In this document: positions 25,292 through 33,701 of the stretch, one piece after another | Position numbering within the stretch: position 1 is the first letter of the stretch | Layout of the letters: every line of letters begins with the position of its first letter | Notes under the pieces: generated by a model | Databases searched by the model: none | Told to the model about the DNA's origin: nothing | Seen by the model: only the letters and a program-made list of their open reading frames with translations | Translations under genes and position numbers: made by a program | DNA from: an uncultured Bacteroidales bacterium | Lineage (GTDB): Bacteria; Bacteroidota; Bacteroidia; Bacteroidales; P3 | Length of the DNA stretch: 49,747 nt | Assembly: GCA_905236645.1 (NCBI GenBank) | Contig: CAJOMZ010000003.1 | Span: 1-49,747 of the forward strand | Direction: 5' to 3'

Positions 25292-26824
25292 TCACTCTTG
25301 CGGAAGGGTGACGGTGAAGGTGGAGCCTTGGCCGGGGGTGCTGTCGATGGTGACGGTGCCCCGGTGGAGCTGGACAACCTGATACACGTAGTTGAGGCCG
25401 ATGCCGAAGCCTTTGACATTGTGCACGTTGCCGGTCGACACGCGGTAGAAACGCTCAAAGATATGCTTCTGGTCCTCCTTGCTGATGCCCAGCCCGTGGT
25501 CGGTGACCGTGATGACGGTATTGGAGCCTTCGGTGCGTGTGGCTACCTGAATGTCAATCTGTTCGGGTGAGTACTTGATGGCGTTGTCTATCAGATTGTA
25601 GACCATATTGGTGATATGGAGTTCGTCGGCATAGATGTTTGGCGGTTGCGCCTGCAGGTCGCACTTCAGCGAGCCGCCGCGCGACTCTATGCGCAGGTGG
25701 AAATGCTTGCTGACGCTCTCTATCAGTTCGTTGATATTTAGCTCTTTGAGGTTGAGCGAAAAGTTCTTGTTCGACATCTTGGCGCTTTGCAGGATGGTCT
25801 CTGCGAGGACGCGCATACGGCGGTTCTCGTCGCTGATGATGCCGATATAGGTGCCGTTTGTGGCCGGGTCGGTGCTGACGGTGGGGTCTTGCAGCATTTC
25901 GCAGGCCAGGCTGATGGTCGCTATCGGGGTCTTGATCTCGTGGGTCATATTGTTGATGAAATCAGACTTCATCTGGTCCAGCTTCTCTTGGCGGAAGACG
26001 GCGCGGATGGACAGCAGGAACAAAAAGAGGATGAAAATGACAAGGAACAGACTGATAACGAAGTAGATTGTCGAGTTCTCCTTTAGCAGCAGCGACGATA
26101 GCGGGAACTGGAGCACCACGAAATACTCGTTGGGCGACATCATACCGTTGGGGTGGAAGCGGTATTTGTAGGGCGACTCTCTGAGTTTCTGCTCTTTACC
26201 CTCGTCGTTGCAGTAGAGGAAGTTGTTGTTGGTATTGTCGTAGACGCCGATGTAAGGTGCAATGTCGACGCCGTTGAGCATCAACTTGTCGGTGATGAGC
26301 GAGTCGAGCAACGTGAAGTTGAAGGTGTTGGAAGTCAAGATGTTGTCAACTACATACTCGCTGATGTCGGTGACAAACTGGTTGTAGAAGTCGGGGCTGT
26401 TGAGCAGGCGGTCGCGTGTGGCAAGCACCGTGTTGTAGGAGGCGATGGCGCTGCTGTCGCTGTGCGACACGGTTGCTCCCGGCAGCAGTATGACGCTGTC
26501 AATCATAGTGATGCCTACGCGTACAAGCGTCGTGTCGTAAAAGACCGAATAGTTCTGCTTGACGATGTTCTGCATACGCTCGTTCAGCTCGTCGATGCGC
26601 TTGAATTTTAGCAGCTTATAGCGGTCGTTCTGACTGATATAGTCCTCTACCTTCAATCGGTTGAGCTGCTCAATCATATCGTCCATAGCGTTGTTTACGC
26701 TGATATTGAATAAGTTGTCGCTCACCTCAACGGTGCGGCGCATCTGGGTGTACTGCACGACGAGGAGGCTTGCGGCGGCAAGGGTGAAAAGGGTGATGAG
26801 CGAAATCCAGAATACTTTTTTCAT
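25292..26824 (-). CDS. Sensor histidine kinase, orphan
   Basis: 510 residues. A membrane helix at about 5-24, an extracytoplasmic sensor domain (about 25-245) without a recognised fold, a second helix rich in Phe/Leu/Ile (about 250-272), then the kinase core. The phospho-acceptor motif is NMTHEIKTP, the N box NLIDNAIKYS, G1 DHGLGISKED, F box FERFYRV and G2 GFGIGLNYVY. No response regulator gene is adjacent on either side. A hairpin with 8-bp arms lies in its 5' region (26843-26867). Signal unknown. Confidence 0.92.
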   Translation of the reverse strand: MKKVFWISLITLFTLAAASLLVVQYTQMRRTVEVSDNLFNISVNNAMDDMIEQLNRLKVEDYISQNDRYKLLKFKRIDELNERMQNIVKQNYSVFYDTTLVRVGITMIDSVILLPGATVSHSDSSAIASYNTVLATRDRLLNSPDFYNQFVTDISEYVVDNILTSNTFNFTLLDSLITDKLMLNGVDIAPYIGVYDNTNNNFLYCNDEGKEQKLRESPYKYRFHPNGMMSPNEYFVVLQFPLSSLLLKENSTIYFVISLFLVIFILFLFLLSIRAVFRQEKLDQMKSDFINNMTHEIKTPIATISLACEMLQDPTVSTDPATNGTYIGIISDENRRMRVLAETILQSAKMSNKNFSLNLKELNINELIESVSKHFHLRIESRGGSLKCDLQAQPPNIYADELHITNMVYNLIDNAIKYSPEQIDIQVATRTEGSNTVITVTDHGLGISKEDQKHIFERFYRVSTGNVHNVKGFGIGLNYVYQVVQLHRGTVTIDSTPGQGSTFTVTLPQE

Positions 26825-26842
26825 ATCTTACTAACGCAGAAG

Positions 26843-26878
26843 CGTCTGTTTTGTTTTGGAACAGACGAATTTTTTTTG
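26843..26878 (+). terminator. Terminator-like hairpin in the 5' region of the histidine kinase gene
   Basis: cgtctgtt (26843-26850) pairs with aacagacg (26860-26867) and on the plus strand is followed by aattttttttg. No plus-strand gene lies upstream, so it might block antisense transcription or act as a leader structure for the minus-strand kinase transcript. Confidence 0.5.
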
Positions 26879-26884
26879 TCTCGT

Positions 26885-27000
26885 CGTGCCGACGCCCCTG
26901 TCCTGTCGCGCCAACGCCCCTGTCCCGTTGCGCTTCCGGCCGTCTTGTCCGCTTGCAGGCGGATGCACCTGTGCAGCGGGCAAAACCGCCTCGCGGACGC
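26885..27000. repeat. GC-rich 22-bp direct repeat in the kinase/DUF1846 gap
   Basis: cgcccctgtcc occurs at 26893 and 26915, 22 bp (twice 11) apart, with a weaker third unit near 26937. The stretch is much more GC-rich than the flanks and holds no gene. Confidence 0.5.
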
Positions 27001-27002
27001 TC

Positions 27003-27105
27003 TAAATTCTACCCGACTTTTTGATAAATTTTTATCAAACTTTACTGTGGTGAACTTTGGTAGAACTTTGATAAGAGTTTGAGTAAACTTTGGTAGGAAT
27101 TTGGT
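27003..27105. repeat. 11-bp phased inverted-repeat element E (core TTTGgTA / TAcCAAA)
   Basis: TTTG cores start at 27056, 27067, 27078, 27089 and 27100, exactly 11 bp apart, in units such as actttggtaga. The left half is shorter and degenerate (aaattctaccc, tttttgata, tatcaaac). The element is related in sequence to element D at 44025 but reversed in orientation. It lies in the 738-bp divergent gap between the histidine kinase and DUF1846 genes. Confidence 0.85.
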
Positions 27106-27562
27106 ATATGGAAATCAGGGAGTTGTGATAGGGCAAAAAATGCCTTTTCCGCAGCTCTTTACAACTTTTTGAAATTCTTTGTTATGCGTTGCCAATCAGT
27201 GCGTTGTTTTCGTTTATCGGCAAATTCCGGGCGATTTATCATTTTCACCGATTTTGGACTGGAATTTGTGTTTCCCCGGGTATTGATTGTCTGGAATCAG
27301 GGTCGGCTAAAAAACCGGATTTTTAGCTTCGGCAAAACCGTTTTGTACGTGTCCATTCCTGCTTTAAAGTGCAGGATGTTGTGTTTTTTCAACATTGTAA
27401 AAGGCTGGTTTTTAGCGGTTAGATGTGTTTTGTTGATATTGTTGCGCGTTTTTTGTCTGCTATTCTTTGAAAAGTATGTATTTTTGTATCCCGTAGTTCA
27501 TTAATTTATATCATCTCCTCAAGGCAGCCTTCCGGATGTCGAGGGGTTTAATATTTTGTTTT
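27106..27562. other. AT-rich leader region upstream of the DUF1846 gene
   Basis: No coding frame of interest. A small hairpin (gggca / tgcct followed by TTTT) is present near 27128-27147. The promoter at 27479 is listed separately. Confidence 0.4.
27479..27486 (+). promoter_or_regulatory. Bacteroidetes promoter (TTTG ... TATTTTTG) for DUF1846-mtn-luxS
   Basis: TATTTTTG at 27479 has a TTTG at 27452-27455, 23 bases upstream, in reasonable -33/-7 arrangement. It lies 77 bases before the ATG at 27563. Confidence 0.6.
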
Positions 27563-29029
27563 ATGAAACACGGTTTCGACAACGAGAAGTATCTCAAAAT
27601 CCAATCCGAACACATCAAGGAGCGCATCTCCAAGTTCGGCGACAAACTTTATCTTGAATTTGGCGGCAAGCTGTTCGATGATTACCACGCCAGCCGCGTG
27701 TTGCCCGGCTTCGAGCCTGACAGCAAGTTGAAAATGCTTATGCAGCTGCGCGATGACGCTGAGATCGTTATCGCTATCAGCGCGCGCGACATCGAGAAGA
27801 ACAAGGTGCGTGCCGACTTGGGCATCACATACGACGACGATGTGCTGCGTCTGCGCGATGAATTCCAGAGCCGCGGCCTGCTGGTCAGCTCGGTCTGCAT
27901 CACCCAGTATCACGGCCAACCCGGCGCGCAGGCTTTCCGCGAGCGCTTGGAGCGCCTGGGAATCAGTGTGTATTATCTTTATTTAATAGAGGGCTATCCT
28001 ACCAACGTAGAGCTGATATGCTCGCCCGACGGCTTCGGCCGCAACGAGTTTATCGTCACTTCGCGACCTTTGGTGGTCGTCACGGCTCCGGGACCTGGCA
28101 GCGGCAAGATGGCGGTGTGCCTCAGTCAGTTATATCAAGAGAACCGCAAAGGCGTGAAGGCCGGATACGCCAAGTTCGAGACCTTCCCGATATGGAGCAT
28201 TCCGCTGAAGCATCCTGTCAATGTGGCTTACGAGGCGGCCACGGCCGACCTCAACGATGTCAATATGATTGACCCCTTCCACCTTGACGCTTACGGAGTT
28301 ACGACAATCAACTATAACCGCGACATCGAGATTTTTCCGGTGCTCAACGCTATCTTTGAGGGTATCTATGGCGAGAATCCCTACAAGTCGCCCACCGATA
28401 TGGGCGTCAATATGGCGGGCTTCTGCATTTGCGACGACGAGGTGTGCAGCAAGGCGTCGAAGGACGAGATTATCCGTCGCTACTTCGCGGCTCTGTGCAA
28501 GTATGCCCAGGGACGCATTCCGGCCACCGAGGTGGACAAGAATGCCTTGCTAATGAAGCAAATGAAGATTACCACCGACTTCCGCCGCACCACTGTCGCA
28601 GCCCGCGAGAGGGCCGCCGCAGAAGGGGCCCCGGCAGCAGCTATTGAGATGGAGGACGGCACCATCATCACCGGCCACTCGAGCCCGCTGCTCGGCGCCT
28701 GCGCCGCTATGCTGCTCAACGCCACGAAGCATCTGGCGCACATCGACCACGATGTCAAACTGATATCCCAGAATTACATCGAGCCTATACAATATACCAA
28801 GATTGAGCTTCTTCACGGCAAGAATCCGCGTCTGCACACCGACGAGGTGCTGCTGGCGCTGTCGATGCTGAGCCTGTCGGACGAAAACTGCCGCAAGGCG
28901 CTGAGCACCCTGCCGATGCTGAAAGGATGCCAGGTGCACACAACCACGATGCTCGGCGAGGTGGACTTGAAGATATTCAAGAAGCTCGGCATCGATGTCA
29001 CCTCCGACCCTCAGCCGAAGAAGGGCTGA
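27563..29029 (+). CDS. DUF1846 family protein
   Basis: 488 residues from the ATG at 27563 (MKHGFDNEKYLKIQSEHIKE); a nine-codon extension is possible but lacks a better start. The protein has a nucleotide-binding-like loop APGPGSGKMAV (about residue 175) with Met where Ser/Thr is usual. Other conserved-looking stretches are MIDPFHLDAYG, DMGVNMAGF and HSSPLLGACAAMLLN. DUF1846 has a solved structure but no settled function. Its place 36 bases before mtn and in front of luxS suggests a part in S-adenosylmethionine by-product recycling; this is inference from order only. Confidence 0.88.
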   Translation: MKHGFDNEKYLKIQSEHIKERISKFGDKLYLEFGGKLFDDYHASRVLPGFEPDSKLKMLMQLRDDAEIVIAISARDIEKNKVRADLGITYDDDVLRLRDEFQSRGLLVSSVCITQYHGQPGAQAFRERLERLGISVYYLYLIEGYPTNVELICSPDGFGRNEFIVTSRPLVVVTAPGPGSGKMAVCLSQLYQENRKGVKAGYAKFETFPIWSIPLKHPVNVAYEAATADLNDVNMIDPFHLDAYGVTTINYNRDIEIFPVLNAIFEGIYGENPYKSPTDMGVNMAGFCICDDEVCSKASKDEIIRRYFAALCKYAQGRIPATEVDKNALLMKQMKITTDFRRTTVAARERAAAEGAPAAAIEMEDGTIITGHSSPLLGACAAMLLNATKHLAHIDHDVKLISQNYIEPIQYTKIELLHGKNPRLHTDEVLLALSMLSLSDENCRKALSTLPMLKGCQVHTTTMLGEVDLKIFKKLGIDVTSDPQPKKG

Positions 29030-29065
29030 AACCATCAACTGTTATAACTGTTTAAACTATATATA

Positions 29066-29743
29066 ATGAAGATAGGACTTATTGTGGCAATGGACATCGA
29101 GTATCGCAAGATGTTCGACGCTTTGGGCGGCAAAACCGGTCGCTTGGGGAATAACGAAGTGGTACTGTGGCAGTGCGGCATCGGCAAGGTCAACGCCGCC
29201 GTGGGCACTATGCGCCTTATGGGCGAGCACCATCCTGACGCAGTCGTCAGCACCGGTCTGGCCGGCGGCATCGACGAGCAGATGCGCCTGATGGATGTGT
29301 TTGTCGCCGGGCAGTGCGTCTATCACGACGTGGACTGCGGCGGCATCAGCGACTCCGATGTGATATGTTCGCTGGGACAGGTGCAGGGGCTGCCGGCACG
29401 CTACGATGCCGACCGGCATCTGCTGGACACGGCGATGTCTGTTCCCGTCGCCGACGGCGAGCGCGTTGTGAAGGGACTTATCTGCACCGGCGACCAGTTC
29501 ATCACCGACCGCGGACGCCAAAGCGTCATCAAGAGCAACTTTCCCGACGGTATGGCGTGCGATATGGAAAGCGCCGCCATCGCGCAGACTTGCTATCTGG
29601 AACACACGCCGTTCCTGAGCCTGCGTGTCATCAGCGACACCCCGGGCCACACCGACGACCACCAGCAGCAATGGGACAATTTCCTCGTATCGATGTGCGA
29701 CACCTCGTTCTGTTTCGTCAAACGCTTTCTGGAGAGACTCTGA
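29066..29743 (+). CDS. mtnN: 5'-methylthioadenosine/S-adenosylhomocysteine nucleosidase
   Basis: 225 residues. The family start MKIGLIVAMDIE has the catalytic Glu at position 12. GIGKVNAAVGTM, the sugar-binding DMESAAIAQ and the catalytic Asp in RVISDTPGH are all present. The enzyme removes adenine from S-adenosylhomocysteine and methylthioadenosine, giving S-ribosylhomocysteine, the substrate of LuxS encoded 67 bases downstream. Length is normal for the family. Confidence 0.93.
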   Translation: MKIGLIVAMDIEYRKMFDALGGKTGRLGNNEVVLWQCGIGKVNAAVGTMRLMGEHHPDAVVSTGLAGGIDEQMRLMDVFVAGQCVYHDVDCGGISDSDVICSLGQVQGLPARYDADRHLLDTAMSVPVADGERVVKGLICTGDQFITDRGRQSVIKSNFPDGMACDMESAAIAQTCYLEHTPFLSLRVISDTPGHTDDHQQQWDNFLVSMCDTSFCFVKRFLERL

Positions 29744-29810
29744 ACGCTGTCGAATGCAGAAATTTGCACTCCGTGATACTTTTTGACTTTTATCCTTTAA
29801 CCTTTGCCAA

Positions 29811-30305
29811 ATGGAAGTAATTCAAAGTTTTACAATAGATCATACCCACCTGAAACCAGGCATTTATGTCTCCCGTATCGATCGGGGATTCACCACTTTC
29901 GACCTGCGAATCACCGAGCCTAACCGCGAACCTGCCGTGGCTCCTTCGGCGATGCACAGCCTGGAGCACCTTATGGCCACGTGGTTCCGCAATTCATCAG
30001 CAAAGGACGACGTGGTGTATGTCGGTCCTATGGGCTGTCTGACAGGTATGTACGTCATTATGACCGGCAATTATTCCGTCGAGGATATGCGCTCGCTGAC
30101 CATCGAGTGCCTTGAGTGGATATTGACTCAGTCGGAGGTTCCTGCCACCACACCGGAGACTTGCGGCAACTGCCTGCTTCACGATCTGCCTATGTGCAAG
30201 TGGGAGTCGGAACGCTATTTGCACAGGTTGAAGACTGATTTCCATAGCGAGTATACCAAGCTGCAGGTGACGCTGGCCGACGGCAAGGTGTTTGCCGACG
30301 CTTGA
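29811..30305 (+). CDS. luxS: S-ribosylhomocysteine lyase LuxS
   Basis: 164 residues, full length. Zinc ligands are in MHSLEH (H49, H53, with E52) and CGNCLLHDL (C118); the catalytic Cys is C76 in GPMGCLTGMY. The enzyme cuts S-ribosylhomocysteine to homocysteine and DPD, the precursor of autoinducer-2. It is the third gene of the DUF1846-mtn-luxS group, which gives the two successive steps of the detoxification route side by side. A T-rich stretch follows the stop. Confidence 0.95.
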   Translation: MEVIQSFTIDHTHLKPGIYVSRIDRGFTTFDLRITEPNREPAVAPSAMHSLEHLMATWFRNSSAKDDVVYVGPMGCLTGMYVIMTGNYSVEDMRSLTIECLEWILTQSEVPATTPETCGNCLLHDLPMCKWESERYLHRLKTDFHSEYTKLQVTLADGKVFADA

Positions 30306-30382
30306 CGTGGTGAAATTTTTTTTCATCCATAGCAAAATAATTTGCCGTTGCATCCGTTAAAGGTGTGCTTTTTTGAGGCAAT

Positions 30383-30456
30383 GGCCCCGTAGTTCAGCTG
30401 AATAGAACGTCGGATTCCGGTTCCGAAAGTCGTGGGTTTGAATCCCGCCGGGGTCA
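30383..30456 (+). tRNA. tRNA-Arg (anticodon CCG)
   Basis: A full cloverleaf can be drawn: acceptor ggccccg with cggggtc (one G-T pair), anticodon stem tcgga/tccga around the loop ttccggt, giving anticodon CCG, T-arm gtggg-tttgaat-cccgc and discriminator A. CCA is not encoded. It lies 11 bases before the CPBP gene in the same direction and may be processed from a shared transcript. Confidence 0.95.
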
Positions 30457-30467
30457 CTAAAGTGATT

Positions 30468-31376
30468 ATGAAGCAGTTTTTTGAAGACACAAGACCAGGA
30501 GGACAATTGTTGGCGTTGGGGCTGATTTTTGTCCTCTTTTTTATATTGTCGACCGGATTTTCAGCTGTTGTCGGGCTGTTGTCGGGCGGTGTTGGCGCAA
30601 AGATGGCGACGCTTGTTGTTGCGCAACTCATATCGTTCGCAGGGACTGCGCTGCTTTTCGCCTATCTTTTCTATGGCGAGCCGCTGCGCCATCTGGGAAT
30701 GCCTGCCGTAAAGGGTATGACGGGCAAAATCGTTGCTGCCTGCCTGATACTTGTGTGCCTCCTGCCAATGTCTGACTGGTTGGCCTGCTTGAACGACGCG
30801 TGGCATTTGCCGCAAAGCCTTGCTGCGCTTGAGGAGAGCTTGCGTTCGATGGGCGAAAGCGCCCAGGCCGAACTTGAATTGTTCCTCTCCCGGACTGGTG
30901 CCGGAGCGCTGGTTTGCAACCTCCTCGTGTTTGCGCTCGTGCCAGCTGTTTGTGAAGAGATGGTGTTCAGGGGCGCTTTGCAACGGCTCTTTTGCCGTAT
31001 GACGCCCAATCCTCACGCCGCAATATGGCTTACGGCGGCGGTGTTCTCGCTGTTTCACGGCGAGATATTCGCCTTCCTGCCGCGGCTCCTGCTCGGTGCC
31101 GCACTGGGCTACCTGTTCTATTACGGCGGTTCATTGTGGATAAACGCCGCGGCACACTTCCTGAACAATACGATAGTGGTTATGCTATATTACCTTGGCT
31201 GTAAAGGAGTTGTCGATATGCAGCTCGCCGAGACGCTGAATGCGCCCTGGTACCTGGCCGTCATAGGCCTGGCCATTGCGGTGACTATATTCGTATTCGC
31301 CTTTATGCGGCAAAAAAACGGAAAAGAGACAACCCTGACCGACAATAATATATCGCCAGACAGCAGGCAAGAATAA
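30468..31376 (+). CDS. CPBP family intramembrane metalloprotease
   Basis: 302 residues from the ATG at 30468 (MKQFFEDTRPGGQLLALGLI). About eight membrane helices. The family motifs are CEEMVFRG (EExxxR, about residue 160), FSLFHGEIFAF and HFLNNTIVV. CPBP proteins include CAAX prenyl-protease homologues and bacteriocin self-immunity proteins; which applies here cannot be seen. The gene starts 11 bases after tRNA-Arg. Confidence 0.88.
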   Translation: MKQFFEDTRPGGQLLALGLIFVLFFILSTGFSAVVGLLSGGVGAKMATLVVAQLISFAGTALLFAYLFYGEPLRHLGMPAVKGMTGKIVAACLILVCLLPMSDWLACLNDAWHLPQSLAALEESLRSMGESAQAELELFLSRTGAGALVCNLLVFALVPAVCEEMVFRGALQRLFCRMTPNPHAAIWLTAAVFSLFHGEIFAFLPRLLLGAALGYLFYYGGSLWINAAAHFLNNTIVVMLYYLGCKGVVDMQLAETLNAPWYLAVIGLAIAVTIFVFAFMRQKNGKETTLTDNNISPDSRQE

Positions 31377-31492
31377 AAAGATTGCATTCTTGTTTCGGGT
31401 GTAATGCTTTGAAAATAAGTAATATGCTTTTCTTTGTATCATTTCTTTGGCAGAAAAATGCAAAAAAAGTATTCTGTTATTATTTTTTTTAG

Positions 31493-31500
31493 TAATTTTG
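31493..31500 (+). promoter_or_regulatory. Bacteroidetes -7 promoter element TAATTTTG
   Basis: TAATTTTG lies 43 bases before the HU-like gene start at 31543. Strong A/T context (gttattatttttttt) precedes it. Confidence 0.6.
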
Positions 31501-31542
31501 CAGTCTCCAATTTTGACAGAAAAAGATAAAATTATTATAGAT

Positions 31543-31827
31543 ATGACTAAGGCAGAAGTAGTTAACAAGATCGCCCACAAAACGGGCATTGAGAAAATTG
31601 CTATTATGACCATCGTTGAGGAGTTTATGACCACTGTCAAGGGTTCGCTCACTGATGGAGAAAATGTGTACTTGCGTGGTTTCGGCAGCTTCATCGTCCG
31701 TAAGAGAGCTGAGAAGACTGGCCGCAACATCTCGAAGAACACCACGGTTATTATCCCGGCACATAACATCCCAGCATTCAAGCCCGCCAAATCCTTTATG
31801 GCTGAAGTGAAAAACAACACGAAATAA
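31543..31827 (+). CDS. HU/IHF-like DNA-binding protein
   Basis: 94 residues from the ATG at 31543 (MTKAEVVNKIAHKTGIEKIA). The usual HU core GENVYLRGFGSFIVRKRAEK and the arm region RNISKNTTVIIPAHNIPAFKP, ending FMAEVK, are present. These dimers bend DNA and organise the nucleoid. Upstream frame in the same phase contains the promoter, so the longer start is excluded. It shares a transcript with the small basic protein gene that ends at a strong terminator. Confidence 0.93.
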   Translation: MTKAEVVNKIAHKTGIEKIAIMTIVEEFMTTVKGSLTDGENVYLRGFGSFIVRKRAEKTGRNISKNTTVIIPAHNIPAFKPAKSFMAEVKNNTK

Positions 31828-31851
31828 ATTAATCCTTAATATTATATAATT

Positions 31852-31941
31852 ATGCCAAACGGTAAGAAACACAAGAGACATAAAATGTCAACGCACAAAC
31901 GCAAAAAACGTTTGCGCAAGAACAGACATAAGAAGAAATAA
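31852..31941 (+). CDS. 29-residue AURKAIP1/COX24-type basic protein (mS38/bS22-like)
   Basis: MPNGKKHKRHKMSTHKRKKR followed by LRKNRHKKK: nearly all Lys, Arg and His, with the KMxxHKRKKRLRKNRHK pattern of the COX24 C-terminal family found in small ribosomal subunit proteins. It sits 24 bases after the HU-like gene and is closed by a terminator. This location, between an HU gene and RNase G, is common in Bacteroidetes. Likely a ribosome-associated protein. Confidence 0.85.
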   Translation: MPNGKKHKRHKMSTHKRKKRLRKNRHKKK

Positions 31942-31986
31942 GGTATAGTACCGAGATTCTTCTTACGACTTCTAACAGTATCTAAA

Positions 31987-32036
31987 ACAAATTACACGAC
32001 GCCTGTCAAGGGGTTGTTGTGTAATTTGTTTTTTTA
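31987..32036 (+). terminator. Rho-independent terminator after the HU/small basic protein operon
   Basis: acaaattacac (31987-31997) pairs exactly with gtgtaatttgt (32019-32029), followed by a run of T. The loop gacgcctgtcaaggggttgtt is 21 bases. Confidence 0.85.
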
Positions 32037-32077
32037 ATTAATGATTATGCTTATATTGACAAATGTTTTTATAAATA

Positions 32078-33628
32078 ATGGACAATGAACTGATTATTTC
32101 AGCGGCGGCAGACGAAGTGCAGATAGCTTTGCTGGAAGACAAGCAGCTTGTGGAGCTGCACAAGGAGAAGAAGAGCAGCCACTTCGCCGTGGGAGATGTA
32201 GTGTTGGGGAAGGTCCGAAAGATAATGCCAGGCCTGAATGCAGCGTTCATCGACATCAACGACGAGAAGGACGGCTTTATGCATTACCTCGACCTGGGTA
32301 CATCGTATCGGTCGTTCGAGAAGTATCTGCGTCTTGCGATGAACGGCGATGCAGGAGTCAGAACGCTGAAAGACTTTAAAATAGAACCCACGCTCGAGAA
32401 GAACGGCAATTTCTCGAACGTCCTTAAGGTGGGCCAGTATCTGCTGACCCAGATAGAGAAGGAGCCCATATCCACAAAAGGTCCCAAGCTGTCGGGCGAC
32501 GTGTCGTTTGCAGGCCGTTACCTGGTGCTGGTGCCGTTTTCGAACAAGATATCCATATCACAGAAAATCAAGAAGAACGAGGAGCGTAACCGTTTGCGCA
32601 GACTTATCCAAAGCATCCGTCCTGAGAACTTCGGGCTGATAGTCCGTACCGTGGCCGAGGGCAAGTCGGTGGCTGAACTGGACGGCGACCTGCGTGTGCT
32701 GATGGACAAGTGGGACAAGATGACGCAGAAACTGAAGCGGGTCAATACTCCGCAAGTTGTTGCGTCAGAGCTTGGTACGACATCGGCGCTGCTTCGTGAC
32801 GTGCTGACCGACGATTTCAATACAATCTATTGCGACAACGAGGATGTATGCACCGAACTCCGTGACTATCTGCGGACTATAGCCCCCGACAAGGTGGACA
32901 TAGTGAAGCATTACAAGCTCGCCACCCCGATATTCGAGCAGTTTGGCGTGCAGCGCGAGATACGCAGGGCCTTCGGCAAAATAGTCACTATCCGTTCGGG
33001 TATTTATCTCTACATCGAACACACTGAGGCGATGCACGTTATAGACGTGAACAGCGGCAACCACATCAAGGCCGGCACCGGCCAGGAGGACACCGCGCTG
33101 CAGGTCAACATCGAGTCGGCCAAAGAGATAGCCCGGCAGTTGCGCCTGCGCGATATGGGCGGCATAGTGATCATAGACTTTGTCGATATGGCGAAGGCGG
33201 AGAACCGCCGCGAGCTGTTTGACGTGATGACAGCGGAGATGAAACGCGACAAGGCGCGTCATACAATACTGCCGCTCAGTAAGTTCGGTCTGATGCAGAT
33301 AACCCGCCAGCGTGTGCGGCCGGCCATAGAGGTCGACGTGCAGGAGAAGTGCCCTTTCTGCGACGGAACCGGTACAATCAAGTCGAGCCTGACGGTTGTC
33401 GACGAGATCGAGTCGAACATACGCTACCTAAACGTCTCGCAAGGAGAGCGTTGCGTAACGATAGCGACCCATCCCTACATCCAGGCCTACCTGACGCAGG
33501 GCTTCAGGTCGTTGCGTCGCCAGTGGCAGCGGAAATATAAAATACGGTTGGAAATCAAGCCGATGGAAAGTTATAACCTGCTTGAGTTCAAGTTCCTTAA
33601 CAAGTCGGGCGAAGAGATTTCGATGTGA
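32078..33628 (+). CDS. rng: Ribonuclease G (RNase E/G family)
   Basis: 516 residues. An S1-type RNA-binding domain (VGDVVLGKVRKIMPGLNAAF, about 38-100) is followed by the catalytic part with metal-binding Asp residues in HVIDVNSGNH and IIDFVDMAKAENRRE. CPFCDGTGT is the zinc-link motif that joins subunits. The enzyme cuts single-stranded RNA at 5' ends and matures rRNA. No long C-terminal scaffold is present, so RNase G rather than RNase E type. A terminator follows the stop. Confidence 0.95.
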   Translation: MDNELIISAAADEVQIALLEDKQLVELHKEKKSSHFAVGDVVLGKVRKIMPGLNAAFIDINDEKDGFMHYLDLGTSYRSFEKYLRLAMNGDAGVRTLKDFKIEPTLEKNGNFSNVLKVGQYLLTQIEKEPISTKGPKLSGDVSFAGRYLVLVPFSNKISISQKIKKNEERNRLRRLIQSIRPENFGLIVRTVAEGKSVAELDGDLRVLMDKWDKMTQKLKRVNTPQVVASELGTTSALLRDVLTDDFNTIYCDNEDVCTELRDYLRTIAPDKVDIVKHYKLATPIFEQFGVQREIRRAFGKIVTIRSGIYLYIEHTEAMHVIDVNSGNHIKAGTGQEDTALQVNIESAKEIARQLRLRDMGGIVIIDFVDMAKAENRRELFDVMTAEMKRDKARHTILPLSKFGLMQITRQRVRPAIEVDVQEKCPFCDGTGTIKSSLTVVDEIESNIRYLNVSQGERCVTIATHPYIQAYLTQGFRSLRRQWQRKYKIRLEIKPMESYNLLEFKFLNKSGEEISM

Positions 33629-33649
33629 CGAAAATGCAAAAAAATACGC

Positions 33650-33685
33650 CAAAGGCGCTCTTTGACACAATAAAGGGCGCCTTTT
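33650..33685 (+). terminator. Terminator after RNase G
   Basis: aaggcgctcttt pairs with aaagggcgcctt (one G-T pair) across a 9-base loop, followed by ttgac. The stem overlaps the gap before the lysozyme gene. Confidence 0.7.
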
Positions 33686-33701
33686 GACGTAAATATAGGC
33701 G

